Origin: Curtobacterium sp. MCPF17_052
GTDB taxonomy: Bacteria; Actinomycetota; Actinomycetes; Actinomycetales; Microbacteriaceae
Direction: 5' to 3'
Length of the DNA stretch: 64,000 nucleotides
Assembly (NCBI RefSeq): GCF_003234085.1
Contig: NZ_QKSD01000005.1
Coordinates: forward strand, 124,001-188,000
The first letter of the stretch is position 1. The number at the start of each line of letters is the position of its first letter. The translations under genes were made by a program, and so were the position numbers. Of the stretch, positions 40,507 through 49,332 are shown piece by piece. The notes beneath the pieces were generated by a model. That model worked only from the letters and a program-made list of their open reading frames with translations, did not search any database and was not told the DNA's origin.

Positions 40507-40520
40507 CTACCGGTCCGCCG

Positions 40521-41240
40521 TCAGCGCCGCCGGGACGGCCGGATCGAGAGCACCTCGACCGTGCCGCGCTCCGGCAGGTCGACGACGGTGCGGACCGCAT
40601 CCGCGACGTCGGACGGCGCGAGGTAGTAGTCGGTGTCGTAGTCCTCGCCGAGCTTCTCGGTGAGGGCCCGCTGCATGTCCGAGTCGGTACGGCCCGGGTG
40701 CACGCTCGACACCCGCACGCCGTTCGCTCGCTCCTCTTCACGCAGCGCGTCGGTGAAGGCCCGGAGCGCGAACTTCGAGGCCGCGTACACACCGCCCCCG
40801 GCACCGGCGGTGAACCCGGAGCCGCTGTTGATCGACACGACGATGCCCCGCGCCGCCCGGAGGCCCGGCAGCGCCACCCGGGTGAGCTCGGCGACCCCGA
40901 AGACGTTCGTGGCGAAGACGGCCTCCCACGTGTCGCGCGGGGTGTCCGCGACGCGGGTGCCCTGCTCGACGCCGGCGGAGTGCACCAGGACGTCGATCCA
41001 GCTCGGGACGGCCGGCACGTCGCCGGCGCCGAGGTCACCGACGAACGGCTCCGCGCTCGGCAGCGCCGCGACGACGGCGTCGACCGCCTCGGCGTCGCGC
41101 CCGCCGACCAGCACGTGGTGCGTCCGGCCCAGGTCGGCCGCGATCGCGCGACCGATGCCCCGCGTCGCGCCGGTGACGAGCGCGACCGGACGGTCGTTGG
41201 CGGGGGTGGAGACGGGGACGGGAGGCTCGGTGTCGGTCAC
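40521..41240 (-). CDS. Short-chain dehydrogenase/reductase
   Basis: This 239-residue protein has a classical SDR fold. The cofactor motif TGATRGIG, the catalytic Ser in SINSGSGF, and YAASK containing the Tyr and Lys are all present. The absence of an acidic residue after the second strand (VLVGGRDAE, with Arg) suggests NADP(H). The substrate is unknown. GTG at 41240 is supported by TAGGCT exactly 7 nt upstream, a leaderless pattern. The first residues (TEPPVPV) are encoded by an arm of the dispersed palindrome. Confidence 0.85.
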   Translation of the reverse strand: MTDTEPPVPVSTPANDRPVALVTGATRGIGRAIAADLGRTHHVLVGGRDAEAVDAVVAALPSAEPFVGDLGAGDVPAVPSWIDVLVHSAGVEQGTRVADTPRDTWEAVFATNVFGVAELTRVALPGLRAARGIVVSINSGSGFTAGAGGGVYAASKFALRAFTDALREEERANGVRVSSVHPGRTDSDMQRALTEKLGEDYDTDYYLAPSDVADAVRTVVDLPERGTVEVLSIRPSRRR

Positions 41241-41279
41241 GCAGGCCAGCCTACGGAACCGGTACCGGGCCTCCCGTCC
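41216..41279. repeat. Palindromic element, long-spacer copy over the SDR start
   Basis: The arms GGACGGGAGGCTCG (41216-41229) and CGGGCCTCCCGTCC (41266-41279) match in 13 of 14 pairs but are separated by 36 nt instead of 14. The GTG start and the TAGGCT box of the SDR gene lie in the spacer. Confidence 0.6.
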
Positions 41280-41300
41280 GGGTGGCGTGTCGGAGACTGC

Positions 41301-42344
41301 TCAGTCGTCGTCCTTGGTCTCGCCGGCGCTCTGCCGGATGCGGATGCCCTGCAGGACGTCCTCGGCGCGCTTCTCGTCCTGCTTCTCGGTCTGGCGGGTG
41401 TCGCGCTCGGGGAGTTGGATGTCCTCCTCCGCCTTGATGCCCGCCTGCAGCTCGCGGCCGCGCTCGATCTCGGCGTCGAACTCGGCGCCGAAGAGCAGCG
41501 CGTTGTTCGTGATCCAGATCCACAGCAGGAAGACGATGACGCCACCCAGCGAGCCGTACGTGGCGTTGTAGTTCGAGAAGTTCCCGACGTAGAAGCCGAA
41601 CCCGACGCTCGCGATGATCCAGATGAGCAGCGCGATGATCGACCCACCGCTGACCCAGGTGAACTTCGGCTGCTTGACGTTCGGCGACCAGTAGTAGAGC
41701 ACCGCGATGATGACGACCGCGATGACGAGCAGGATCGGCCACTGCACGATCGACAGCACCAGCGCTGCGGCGTCGCCGAGGCCGATGACGTCGCCGAAGC
41801 TGCGGGCGAGCGGCCCCGACACGAGGGCGAGGAGGCCGATGACGAGCAGCACGACCGTCGTCACCGTGACGCCGAGCATCGTCGGGCGGAGCTTCCAGAT
41901 CGGACGTCCCTCGCGGACGTTGTAGATGCGGTTCATCGCGCGGCCGAACGCGCCGACGTAGCCGGACGCCGACCAGAGCGCACCGAGGATACCGACGATG
42001 AACGTCACCGGTGCCGCAGGCGACCGGACCAGGTTCTCGACCGGACCCCGGATCAGCTTCACGACGTCCTGCGATCCGATGTTGCCGATGACGTCGAGCA
42101 ACGTCTTGATCGTGGTGTCGGCCTGACCGATGAGGCCGAGGATCGACACGACGGCCAGCAGCCCGGGGAAGAGCGCCAGCACGGAGTAGTACGTGAGGCT
42201 CGCGGCCAGGTCGGTGCACTGGTCGCTGGTGAACTCCCGCAGGGTCTTCTTCAGCGTGTAGACGACCGTGGGCTTCTTCAGGTCCGTCGGGCTGTCGGGC
42301 TTCCGGGGGTCGTCCGCCGCCGGCTTCTGTGCTTCCTTCGCCAT
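41301..42344 (-). CDS. YihY/BrkB-like inner membrane protein
   Basis: This 347-residue protein has six membrane segments and the family pattern: LAASLTYYSVLALFPGLLAVVS near residue 48, LWSASGYVGAFGRAMNRIYNV, and the late segment YGSLGGVIVFLLWIWITNNALLFGAEFDAE-type end. A long charged cytoplasmic tail follows. YihY proteins were once called RNase BN, but that activity is not theirs, and the function is not settled. The start ATG at 42344 lies 2 nt after the stop of the next gene upstream, so the two form an operon. Confidence 0.85.
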   Translation of the reverse strand: MAKEAQKPAADDPRKPDSPTDLKKPTVVYTLKKTLREFTSDQCTDLAASLTYYSVLALFPGLLAVVSILGLIGQADTTIKTLLDVIGNIGSQDVVKLIRGPVENLVRSPAAPVTFIVGILGALWSASGYVGAFGRAMNRIYNVREGRPIWKLRPTMLGVTVTTVVLLVIGLLALVSGPLARSFGDVIGLGDAAALVLSIVQWPILLVIAVVIIAVLYYWSPNVKQPKFTWVSGGSIIALLIWIIASVGFGFYVGNFSNYNATYGSLGGVIVFLLWIWITNNALLFGAEFDAEIERGRELQAGIKAEEDIQLPERDTRQTEKQDEKRAEDVLQGIRIRQSAGETKDDD

Positions 42345-42346
42345 GA

Positions 42347-42808
42347 TCAGCCCTTCGCTGCCTTCGTGATCCGCTTGCGAGCCTTCTTGTTCCGCTTGGC
42401 GTCCTTCTTCCGACGCTTCTCGGCGGCCTGGCGTTCCTGGTACACGGGGTTGCCCGTCGGGTCCTTCCGCGCGAACACCGGGACGCCCTTCGACTGGCCG
42501 TCCTTGCGGAGCTTGACCGGCTTGAACACCGGGACGGGAGCGGGCTCGCGGAGAGCGGAGAGCCGCCCGGCGGGCTCGTTCCGGATGCGGGCACCGACGA
42601 TGATCGTGGCGATGCCGGCGGCGGCGGTCAGGGCGACGGCGACGAGCGGCGTCGGGTCACGGTGCCAGCGCTGCCGGGTCTTCGCGAGGGCGAGGCGGGT
42701 GCGCGCGGGGACGTCGGACTTCTGCCGGATCCGCGTCACCGTGTCGACGATGCGCTCCCGGGTCCGTACGTTCCGGAGCTCGAGCTCGGGCATGGAGTCG
42801 TTGGGCAT
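42347..42808 (-). CDS. Small membrane-anchored basic protein
   Basis: This 153-residue protein has an N-terminal helical, Arg-rich region, one membrane segment (PLVAVALTAAAGIATIIVGA, about residues 54-73) and a very Lys/Arg-rich C-terminus (ERQAAEKRRKKDAKRNKKAR). The pattern resembles actinobacterial DUF3618-like companions of YihY proteins, but I cannot assign the family firmly. ATG at 42808 has CAGGGA just upstream; a GTG five codons earlier is an alternative. Confidence 0.65.
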   Translation of the reverse strand: MPNDSMPELELRNVRTRERIVDTVTRIRQKSDVPARTRLALAKTRQRWHRDPTPLVAVALTAAAGIATIIVGARIRNEPAGRLSALREPAPVPVFKPVKLRKDGQSKGVPVFARKDPTGNPVYQERQAAEKRRKKDAKRNKKARKRITKAAKG

Positions 42809-42924
42809 GTTCCCTGAGTACACGCTCCGCGGTGAGTGGACGCGCTGGCGTGCGGTCCGCGGACGTGCAGTGGGCGATCCGGAGCCGGACGCGCACCCAG
42901 GGGTGTCGGCCTAGCGTCCGCCGC

Positions 42925-43665
42925 ATGCTGTTCCGGGACGTCGCCGAGGGCATCCACCGCCTCGAGCTCGCACACACCAACACCTACCTGGTCGAGACCG
43001 GGGACCGACTGCTCGTCGTCGACGCCGGGCTGCCCGCCGTCTGGCCGCACCTGCTGCTCGCGGTCCACGACCTCGGCTACTCCCCCGACCGGGTCGAGGC
43101 GCTGCTGCTCACGCACGGGCACTTCGACCACGTCGGGACGGCGGCGAGGATGCACCGCGAGTGGGGCACCCCCGTGTACGTGCACCCGGGCGACCGCGAC
43201 CTCGCAGCCCACCCGTACTCGTACCGACCGCAGCAGAACCGGTTCGGGTTCGTCGTCGCGCACCCCGGCGGCCTCCGTCCGCTCAGCCGGATGCTGCTCG
43301 CCGGCGCCGCGACCGTCGACGGCATCGACGAGGTCGAGACCCTGGAGTCCCGTGCGGACGTCCCCGGCAACCCGTGGATCATCGAGACGCCCGGGCACAC
43401 CGACGGGCACGTGGCGCTGCACTTCGCGGACCGGGACGCGGTGATCGCCGGCGACGCGCTGGTCACCTTCGATCCGTACACCGGCGGGATCGGCCCGCGG
43501 GTCGTGGCCCCCGCGGCGACGGCGGACATGGCGACCGCCGTGGCGTCCCTCGACCTGCTCGTCGACACCGAGGCGCAGCACGTCCTGCCGGGCCACGGCC
43601 CGTCGTGGTCGCGCGGGGTGCGGGCCGCGGTCGCGCAGGCGCGGCGGGCGGCCGGCGCCGCCTGA
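42925..43665 (+). CDS. Metallo-beta-lactamase-fold hydrolase
   Basis: This 246-residue protein has the metal-binding motif THGHFDH (the usual HxHxDH), later His in TPGHTDGHV, Asp in AGDALVTFDP and a final His in LPGHGP. This is the full zinc set of glyoxalase-II-like hydrolases. The substrate is not readable; thioesters or small lactones are typical. TAGCGT lies exactly 7 nt before ATG 42925 and no ribosome site is present, so transcription is probably leaderless. Confidence 0.85.
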   Translation: MLFRDVAEGIHRLELAHTNTYLVETGDRLLVVDAGLPAVWPHLLLAVHDLGYSPDRVEALLLTHGHFDHVGTAARMHREWGTPVYVHPGDRDLAAHPYSYRPQQNRFGFVVAHPGGLRPLSRMLLAGAATVDGIDEVETLESRADVPGNPWIIETPGHTDGHVALHFADRDAVIAGDALVTFDPYTGGIGPRVVAPAATADMATAVASLDLLVDTEAQHVLPGHGPSWSRGVRAAVAQARRAAGAA

Positions 43666-43971
43666 GGCGCGCGGTCCGTCGCCCAGGTCCGGCGCCCGAG
43701 GTCGCCCGAGGTCACCCGGTCCGTCGCCGAGGTCGCCCGGTCCGGCGCCCAGGTTGCGACATCGCGGCATCTCGACGCCAGAGGTGCCGCGATCGCGGCA
43801 TCTCGCCGGAGTACACGCGGCGAGTTGCGGCATCTCGGGAAGCGCACGCCGACGCGCACGCGGGAGCGCGGGACCGGGAGGCGCGAGGGCAGCCCCGCGG
43901 GACCGCACCGGCAGGGCGGCCACCCACCGCGCACCGCACCACACCGGCAGCCCCGGCCCACCCCGCACCGC
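43666..43971. other. 306-bp non-coding, repeat-rich gap between convergent genes
   Basis: No convincing gene is visible. The first part (43674-43752) consists of imperfect tandem units around GGTCGCCCGA and GGTCCGTCGCC. The middle holds three copies of a GCGGCATCTCG-like 11-mer (about 43763, 43794 and 43827) around a perfect 14-bp palindrome GCCGCGATCGCGGC (43786-43799). Further on lies GGACCGGGAGGCGCG (43871-43885), which resembles one arm of the dispersed element. The last part is plain GC-rich sequence. Confidence 0.7.
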
Positions 43972-44883
43972 TCAGTGCGTGAAGGCGAAGCCGATCAGGG
44001 CCATCGTGACGATGAAGCCCGCCAGGTAGTTGATCCAGAGGAAGCGCTTCCAGCCCGCGTTCGCCGCCTCGGCCCCGGCGTCCGTGACGTTCCACCACGG
44101 CAGCACGTTGAGCGCGTACGGCACGACGACGACCGCGGCGATCGGCCCCGGGAACGCCGAGAACAGCAGCGCCACACCCGCGACGAGGTACGCCACGAAC
44201 GCCAGACGGACGGTCGCCCGGGCGCCGATGACGGTCGCCACGGACCCGATCCCGCCGGCCCGGTCGGCGAGCACGTCCTGCACGGCGCCGAAGGCGTGCG
44301 AGGCGATGCCCCACAGGAAGAACGCCACGCACACGGCGACGAGCTGCCCGGTCCACTGGCCGCCGGCGAGCGCGAGCCCGTAGACGGCCGGGGACACGAA
44401 GTGCGTCGACGAGGTCAGGGAGTCCAGGAACGGCTTCTCCTTGAAGCGCAGCCCCGGTGCCGAGTAGGCGATGACCGCGAAGACGCTGATCGCGAGGACG
44501 AGCCACGACCACGGCCCGCCGAGCAGCACGAGGACGAGCAGGAAGGGCACGTTCGTGACGACCACGGCCCAGAGCGTGGCCCGGTGCACGCTCCGGTCGA
44601 GCAGCGCCCCCTCGACGCCGCCCTTGCGCGGGTTGCGCAGGTCGGACTCGTAGTCGAAGACGTCGTTGATGCCGTACATCGCCAGGTTGTAGGGCACGAG
44701 GAAGTACACGACGCCGACGAGGAACGCCAGCAGCGAGAACCCGCCGCCGCCCTCGACGCCGACCCCGCTGCCCAGCAGGTAGGCGGCGGCGAAAGGGAAG
44801 GCGGTGTTCACCCAGCTGATCGGTCGGGAGGACACGAACAGGGCACGGAGCGTCGACGGCCTGGAGGCTCGGCTCACGGTCAT
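43972..44883 (-). CDS. crtEb: Lycopene elongase, UbiA-family prenyltransferase
   Basis: This 303-residue membrane protein has about eight helices and the Asp-rich prenyl-diphosphate motif NDVFDYESD near residue 75, with a second acidic site in QDVLADR. It is the UbiA-family enzyme that adds C5 units to lycopene to give C50 carotenoids such as flavuxanthin. The preceding crtYe/crtYf genes fit this use. ATG at 44883 overlaps the crtYf stop by 4 nt. Its first codons (RASRPS) match one arm of the dispersed palindromic element, and crtI starts with the similar RASRPT. Confidence 0.85.
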   Translation of the reverse strand: MTVSRASRPSTLRALFVSSRPISWVNTAFPFAAAYLLGSGVGVEGGGGFSLLAFLVGVVYFLVPYNLAMYGINDVFDYESDLRNPRKGGVEGALLDRSVHRATLWAVVVTNVPFLLVLVLLGGPWSWLVLAISVFAVIAYSAPGLRFKEKPFLDSLTSSTHFVSPAVYGLALAGGQWTGQLVAVCVAFFLWGIASHAFGAVQDVLADRAGGIGSVATVIGARATVRLAFVAYLVAGVALLFSAFPGPIAAVVVVPYALNVLPWWNVTDAGAEAANAGWKRFLWINYLAGFIVTMALIGFAFTH

Positions 44884-45335
44884 GGGGTCTCCTCCGGTGC
44901 ACGGGACGGCTGGGTCGGGCGCTCTGACCGTACCGGTCCGGAGACCGCGTCCGGTCGCCGGCTCCGGTCGCTGCCCAGGCCGTCGAGCAGCACCCAGCAG
45001 CTCGGCAGCAGCAGCACCGCGCCGATCGAGTACGCCAGGTCCTCGACGGGGAACAGGCCGATGCGCGCCCCGAGGACGAGCGCCGGGTCGTAGGCGACGA
45101 TGCCGAGCCCGACGATCACGTTGTTGAACACGCACGTCATCACGAGCAGCGCGATGCCGGCGACGACCCCGGTGAGCACGATGGTGCGACGGCCACGGGC
45201 GGCAGCACCGGCGGCAGCGTCCGGCCGTCCCGCCCGTCGGCGACGTGCGGACACGGATCCGGCGAGGACCGCGACGAGCACGGCGACGCCGAGGAACGGC
45301 ACCGCGAGCAGCGCGTACGTGCCGGACCCGGTCAT
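44880..45335 (-). CDS. crtYf: C50 carotenoid cyclase subunit (CrtYf-like)
   Basis: This 151-residue protein has three membrane helices and the lycopene-cyclase-domain pattern (FNNVIVGLGIVAYDP, LFPVEDLAYSIG). The acidic PVEDL motif is characteristic of these small heterodimeric cyclases. It works with CrtYe to close the rings of the C50 product. Whether the rings are epsilon, beta or gamma cannot be told from sequence alone. A charged linker and C-terminal tail add length. ATGA overlaps join it to crtYe and crtEb. Confidence 0.85.
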   Translation of the reverse strand: MTGSGTYALLAVPFLGVAVLVAVLAGSVSARRRRAGRPDAAAGAAARGRRTIVLTGVVAGIALLVMTCVFNNVIVGLGIVAYDPALVLGARIGLFPVEDLAYSIGAVLLLPSCWVLLDGLGSDRSRRPDAVSGPVRSERPTQPSRAPEETP

Positions 45336-45691
45336 GCCCGGCTCCCGTCATGGCCCGCGTCCGCGGAGCGCCGAGCGCTGAGACGCGCGAGGACCGGCCG
45401 GACGGCACCGAACAGGTCCATCGTCGTCCAGCAGAGCAGCACCAGGAAGAACAGCTCCTCGAGCGGCACGTCCGGCGCCAGGAGCACTCCGGTGAGCAGC
45501 CCGTTCGTGCCGATGAAGAAGATCCCGAGGTGCACGCCCACGACGTCCCAGACCATGAAGAACACCAGCCCGATGAGCATCACGGCGGCGGCACGCAGCG
45601 GGGCACGCCAGAAGAACAGCCGGTACCGGGCGTCGAGCACCGCGATGCCGGCGATCGAGATCAGCAGTCCGGCGAGGTACAGCCCCGGCAT
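45332..45691 (-). CDS. crtYe: C50 carotenoid cyclase subunit (CrtYe-like)
   Basis: This 119-residue protein has three membrane helices and the paired motifs of the family (YLAGLLISIAGIAVLDARY, DVVGVHLGIFFIGTN, VPLEELFFLVLL). It forms the cyclase with CrtYf. ATG at 45691 overlaps the crtI stop by one base (TGATG), and its stop overlaps crtYf by 4 nt. A longer form would run into crtI. Confidence 0.85.
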   Translation of the reverse strand: MPGLYLAGLLISIAGIAVLDARYRLFFWRAPLRAAAVMLIGLVFFMVWDVVGVHLGIFFIGTNGLLTGVLLAPDVPLEELFFLVLLCWTTMDLFGAVRPVLARLSARRSADAGHDGSRA

Positions 45692-47352
45692 CAGCCCGTC
45701 GTCCGTACCGGCGGCGCGTCGACGGACCGCGGCAGCGGGGTCGGCAGCGGCTCGGTCGAGGTGTCGCCGTGGATCCGCTTGAGCAGGACCTCGGCGCTGA
45801 TCAGGCACATCGGCAGCCCGATGCCCGGGATCGTCGAGGCGCCGACGTAGTAGAGCCCGTCGACCTTCGTGGAGGCGTTCTTCTCGCGGAAGAAGGCGCT
45901 CTGCGTCAGGGTGTGCGCCGGGCCGAGCATCGACCCGTTCCAGGCGTTGAGGTCGTCGGCGAAGTCCTGCGGGCCGATCGTCCGGCGGACGCGGATCCGG
46001 TCGCGCAGGTCCGGTACGCCGGACCGCTCGGCGATGACGTCGATGGCGCGGTCGGCGATCGCCTCGACCTGGGCGTCACCGGCGCCGTCGAGACCGCCCT
46101 TGCCGATCGAGACGTCGGCCGGCAGCGGGACGAGGACGAACAGGTTGCTCTGCCCCTCCGGCGCGACCGAGTCGTCGGTGAGCGACGGCGCGCAGACGTA
46201 GATCGACGCGGGGTCCGGCACGTGCCGGTCCTTGCCGAAGATGGCGCCGAAGTTCTCCTTCCAGTCCTCGGTGAACACCAGCGTGTGGTGCAGCAGTCCG
46301 GGGACCGGGCCGTCGACGCCGAGGTACACGAGCACCGCGGAGGGGCCGGGGTCGCGCTTGGCCCAGTGCGCGGCGTCGTGCGTGCGGTGTTCCTGCTCGA
46401 GGAGTTCCATCTCGGTGTGCCGCAGGTCCGCCGCGCTGACGACGAGGTCGGCGTGCTCGACGTGCTCGGCGCCGTCCTGGTCACGCCAGGCGACACCGGT
46501 GGCGTGCCCGCCCTCGACGACGATCCGGGTCACGGTCGCACCGGTCGTGATCGTCGCCCCCTCGGCGAGCGCGACCCGCTCGACGGCGGCGATGACCTGC
46601 GTGATGCCGCCCTTCGGGTAGAGCACCCCGTCGGCCAGGTCCAGGTGGCTCATCAGGTGGTACATGCTCGGCGCCTGGTACGGGCTGGTGCCGAGGAAGA
46701 CCGCCGGGTAGCCGAGGACCTGCCACAGGCGGTGGTCCTTGACCGCGGTCGACGCGAACGACGACAGCGGCTGGAGCAGCAGTCGGGCGAGCTTGCCCAT
46801 CCGCTTGAGGACGTCGGGGGCGGCCAGCTTCGTGAGGTCCTGGAAGGTGCCGTACAGGAACCGACGGACCGCCATGTCGTACGTGTCGGCGGCGGAGTCG
46901 AGGTACTTCGCCATCTTCGCGCCCGCACCGGGCTCGATCGACTCGAACAGGGCGATGTTGGCCTCGCGCGAGGACCGGAGGTCGATCGGCTCGTCGCGGC
47001 CCTCGGTGTACACGCGGTACCCGGGGTCCAGGACGTCGAGGTCGAGCTGCTCGTCGGCGCTGGTGCCGAGCAGCTGGAAGAAGTGGTCGAACACCTCGGG
47101 CATGAGGTACCAGCTGGGTCCGGTGTCGAACCGGAAGCCGTCCTGCTCCCACGTGCCGGCGCGGCCACCGAGCTGGGTGCGCTGCTCGAGGACGGTGACG
47201 GCGAAGCCGTCCCGGGCGAGCAGGGCGGCGGCCGCCAGGCCGCTGATGCCGCCGCCGATCACGACGGCTCGGCGGACCGGCACGGTGCGCGTGGCGGGCT
47301 GTGCGGCAGTGGTCGGTGCGTCGGTCGGACGGGAGGCACGGGTCGGGCTCAT
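45691..47352 (-). CDS. crtI: Phytoene desaturase
   Basis: This 553-residue FAD enzyme has the N-terminal dinucleotide motif VVIGGGISGLAAAALLARDG, the adjacent GGRAGTWEQDGFRFDTGPSW and the C-terminal carotenoid-desaturase signature YYVGASTIPGIGLPMCLISAEV. It converts phytoene to lycopene by four desaturations. ATG at 47352 overlaps the crtB stop by 4 nt. The ribosome site GGAGG, 6 nt upstream, belongs to one arm of a 42-bp palindromic element that covers the start. The first 25 residues (MSPTRASRPTDAP and on) are an extension before the conserved fold. Confidence 0.92.
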   Translation of the reverse strand: MSPTRASRPTDAPTTAAQPATRTVPVRRAVVIGGGISGLAAAALLARDGFAVTVLEQRTQLGGRAGTWEQDGFRFDTGPSWYLMPEVFDHFFQLLGTSADEQLDLDVLDPGYRVYTEGRDEPIDLRSSREANIALFESIEPGAGAKMAKYLDSAADTYDMAVRRFLYGTFQDLTKLAAPDVLKRMGKLARLLLQPLSSFASTAVKDHRLWQVLGYPAVFLGTSPYQAPSMYHLMSHLDLADGVLYPKGGITQVIAAVERVALAEGATITTGATVTRIVVEGGHATGVAWRDQDGAEHVEHADLVVSAADLRHTEMELLEQEHRTHDAAHWAKRDPGPSAVLVYLGVDGPVPGLLHHTLVFTEDWKENFGAIFGKDRHVPDPASIYVCAPSLTDDSVAPEGQSNLFVLVPLPADVSIGKGGLDGAGDAQVEAIADRAIDVIAERSGVPDLRDRIRVRRTIGPQDFADDLNAWNGSMLGPAHTLTQSAFFREKNASTKVDGLYYVGASTIPGIGLPMCLISAEVLLKRIHGDTSTEPLPTPLPRSVDAPPVRTTG

Positions 47353-47368
47353 GACGAGCCTCCAGTCT
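47327..47368. repeat. 42-bp palindromic element, copy C (over crtI start)
   Basis: The arms GGACGGGAGGCACG (47327-47340) and CGAGCCTCCAGTCT (47355-47368) are separated by exactly 14 nt. The spacer includes the crtI start codon and the crtB stop. The GGAGG in the right arm, read on the minus strand, is the crtI ribosome site. Confidence 0.7.
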
Positions 47369-48272
47369 GTGGGGTGGTGACGGTGCGCGCGGGCAGGGCG
47401 CCGCGTCGGCTGAGGACACGCGCGGCGAGCCGTGCCTTCACGGGGTTCGGGACCCGGATCCGGGAGGTGACGAGCCGGTCCGCCGGGGTGGCGGCGATCC
47501 GGTCGTTGAGCTCCTGGAAGAGGGCGTGTGCGAGGGCGACCGCCGGACGGGCGTCCCGCGGCAGCAGCGGGACGGTGACGGCGGCCCGGTCGAGGTCCGA
47601 CTGGACGTCGGCGACGAGCCGGCCCTTCGTCGCCTCGTCGAAGGTGCGCACGTCGACGCCCGGGAAGTACGAGCGGCCGAGGACCTCGAAGTCGGCGTGC
47701 AGGTCCCGGAGGAAGTTCACCTTCTGGAAGGCGGCACCGAGGGCACGCGCGCCGTCGACGAGGACCGCGTCGTCGAAGGTCGGGCGCCCGGCGCGGTACA
47801 CGAAGGCGCGGAGGCACATCAGGCCGACGACCTCGGCGGAGCCGTACACGTAGGCGTCGAAGGAGGCCTGGTCGTGCCGGGTCTGCTCGAGGTCCATCCG
47901 CATCGACGTGAAGAACGGCGCCGTCAGTTCACTGCCGAACCCGACGGTGCGGGCGGTCCGGGCGAACGCGTGCACGACGGGGTTCGCCGAGAACCCGAAC
48001 GCCATGGCGCGGTCGGTGTCCTGCTCGAGCTCGTCGAGCACGATCCGGGCGAGCGCGGGGTCCAGGCCGGCCTCGGTCGCGGGGCCGTCGACGACCTCGT
48101 CCGCGACCCGGACCAGGGCGTAGACGTTCCGGATGTGCTCACGGGTGTCCTTCGTGAGCAGGCGGCTGGCCAGCCCGAAGGACGTGGAGTAGCGGCTGAT
48201 GACGACGCTCGAGGCGGCCTCGGCGGTGGCGTCGTAGAGCGGGAGGCGGTGACCGGTGGTGCTCGAGCTCAC
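47349..48272 (-). CDS. crtB: Phytoene synthase
   Basis: This 307-residue protein is of normal length. The first Asp-rich site appears as VRVADEVVDG (DEVVD) and the second in LGAAFQKVNFLRDLHADFE. It joins two geranylgeranyl diphosphates to give phytoene. GTG at 48272 overlaps the crtE stop by 4 nt (GTGA) and has GGAG 8 nt upstream. Confidence 0.92.
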   Translation of the reverse strand: MSSSTTGHRLPLYDATAEAASSVVISRYSTSFGLASRLLTKDTREHIRNVYALVRVADEVVDGPATEAGLDPALARIVLDELEQDTDRAMAFGFSANPVVHAFARTARTVGFGSELTAPFFTSMRMDLEQTRHDQASFDAYVYGSAEVVGLMCLRAFVYRAGRPTFDDAVLVDGARALGAAFQKVNFLRDLHADFEVLGRSYFPGVDVRTFDEATKGRLVADVQSDLDRAAVTVPLLPRDARPAVALAHALFQELNDRIAATPADRLVTSRIRVPNPVKARLAARVLSRRGALPARTVTTPQTGGSS

Positions 48273-49327
48273 CGGACGCGCTCCACGAGCTCGGTGACGA
48301 GCCCCTCGAGTCGGGCGCCGAGCTCGTCGGGCAGCGCGGCCAGTTCGGCGCGGGCCAGAGCGGTGTGCTCGCGGATGTGGTCGAGCGCGGCGTCACGAGC
48401 ACCGCACTCGACGAGCAGGCCGCGGAGTCCCGCGGCACGTTCCTCGGTCAGGTCCGGGTCGCCGAGGTACGGCGCCAGGTCGGGCCAGCAGTCGGTGGTC
48501 GCGGCGTACGCGATGAGCATCGTGCGCTTGCCCTCGCGCAGGTCCCCGATGGCGGTCTTCCCCGTCGATCCCTCGTTGCCGAAGACCCCGAGCAGGTCGT
48601 CGACGATCTGGTAGGCGATGCCGATCTCACGGCCGAAGGCGCCGAGCGAGGCGACGACGGGCTCCGGCGCACCGGCCAGGACCGCACCGGACTGCAGCGG
48701 TGCCTCGAAGCTGTAGACACTCGTCTTCGCGCGCTCCATCTGCAGGACCTCTTCCACGGTGGGCATCACGCCGAGCGCGAGGTCCACGTCCGCCATCTCG
48801 CCGGCGGCGCTGGCGAACACGGCGTCGTCGAACAGGTCGAGGAGGCGGGAACGACGGTCCCCGGTGACCCCGCTGGCCTCGATGAAGCGGGGCGCGGCGG
48901 CGAGCGCCAGGTCCCCGGCGATCACTGCGGCGCTCGTCCCCCGGTGCTCGGCCGTCGGCAGCGGCAGCCCCCCGGTCGTCGCGTTGTCGCGGAAGGACCC
49001 GGCCACGTTCGGACGACCACGGCGGGACCAGTCCCGGTCGATGACGTCGTCGTGGACGACGAGGGCGGTGTGCAGCAGTTCGTACGCCGCAGCGACGTGC
49101 GACGCGGCGTGCACGTCCTGCCCGCCGAGGGCCGTGTACGAGGTCAGGACCATGCGCGGCCGGAACCGCTTGCCACCCATGCTCGCCCTGCGCAGGACGC
49201 GCCAGAGTTCTTCGGACGGTCGGCCGAAGGCCTGGGCCCGGGCGCTCGACACCGTGAAGAAGCGCTCGAGGCACTCATCCACCAGCGCGAGGTCGATGTG
49301 CGCCACGGTGGCCGCTTCCTCGGTCAT
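48269..49327 (-). CDS. crtE: Geranylgeranyl diphosphate synthase
   Basis: This 352-residue protein is a trans-prenyl synthase. It has the KRFRPRM start region, the first Asp-rich motif in LVVHDDVIDRD and the second around AYQIVDDLLGVFG with G-N-E-G after it. It supplies C20 diphosphate for crtB. It is the first gene of the carotenoid operon. TAGATT lies 6 nt before ATG 49327 on the minus strand, so translation is probably leaderless. The promoter region is shared with divergent idi. Confidence 0.9.
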   Translation of the reverse strand: MTEEAATVAHIDLALVDECLERFFTVSSARAQAFGRPSEELWRVLRRASMGGKRFRPRMVLTSYTALGGQDVHAASHVAAAYELLHTALVVHDDVIDRDWSRRGRPNVAGSFRDNATTGGLPLPTAEHRGTSAAVIAGDLALAAAPRFIEASGVTGDRRSRLLDLFDDAVFASAAGEMADVDLALGVMPTVEEVLQMERAKTSVYSFEAPLQSGAVLAGAPEPVVASLGAFGREIGIAYQIVDDLLGVFGNEGSTGKTAIGDLREGKRTMLIAYAATTDCWPDLAPYLGDPDLTEERAAGLRGLLVECGARDAALDHIREHTALARAELAALPDELGARLEGLVTELVERVR

Positions 49328-49332
49328 TGGCC

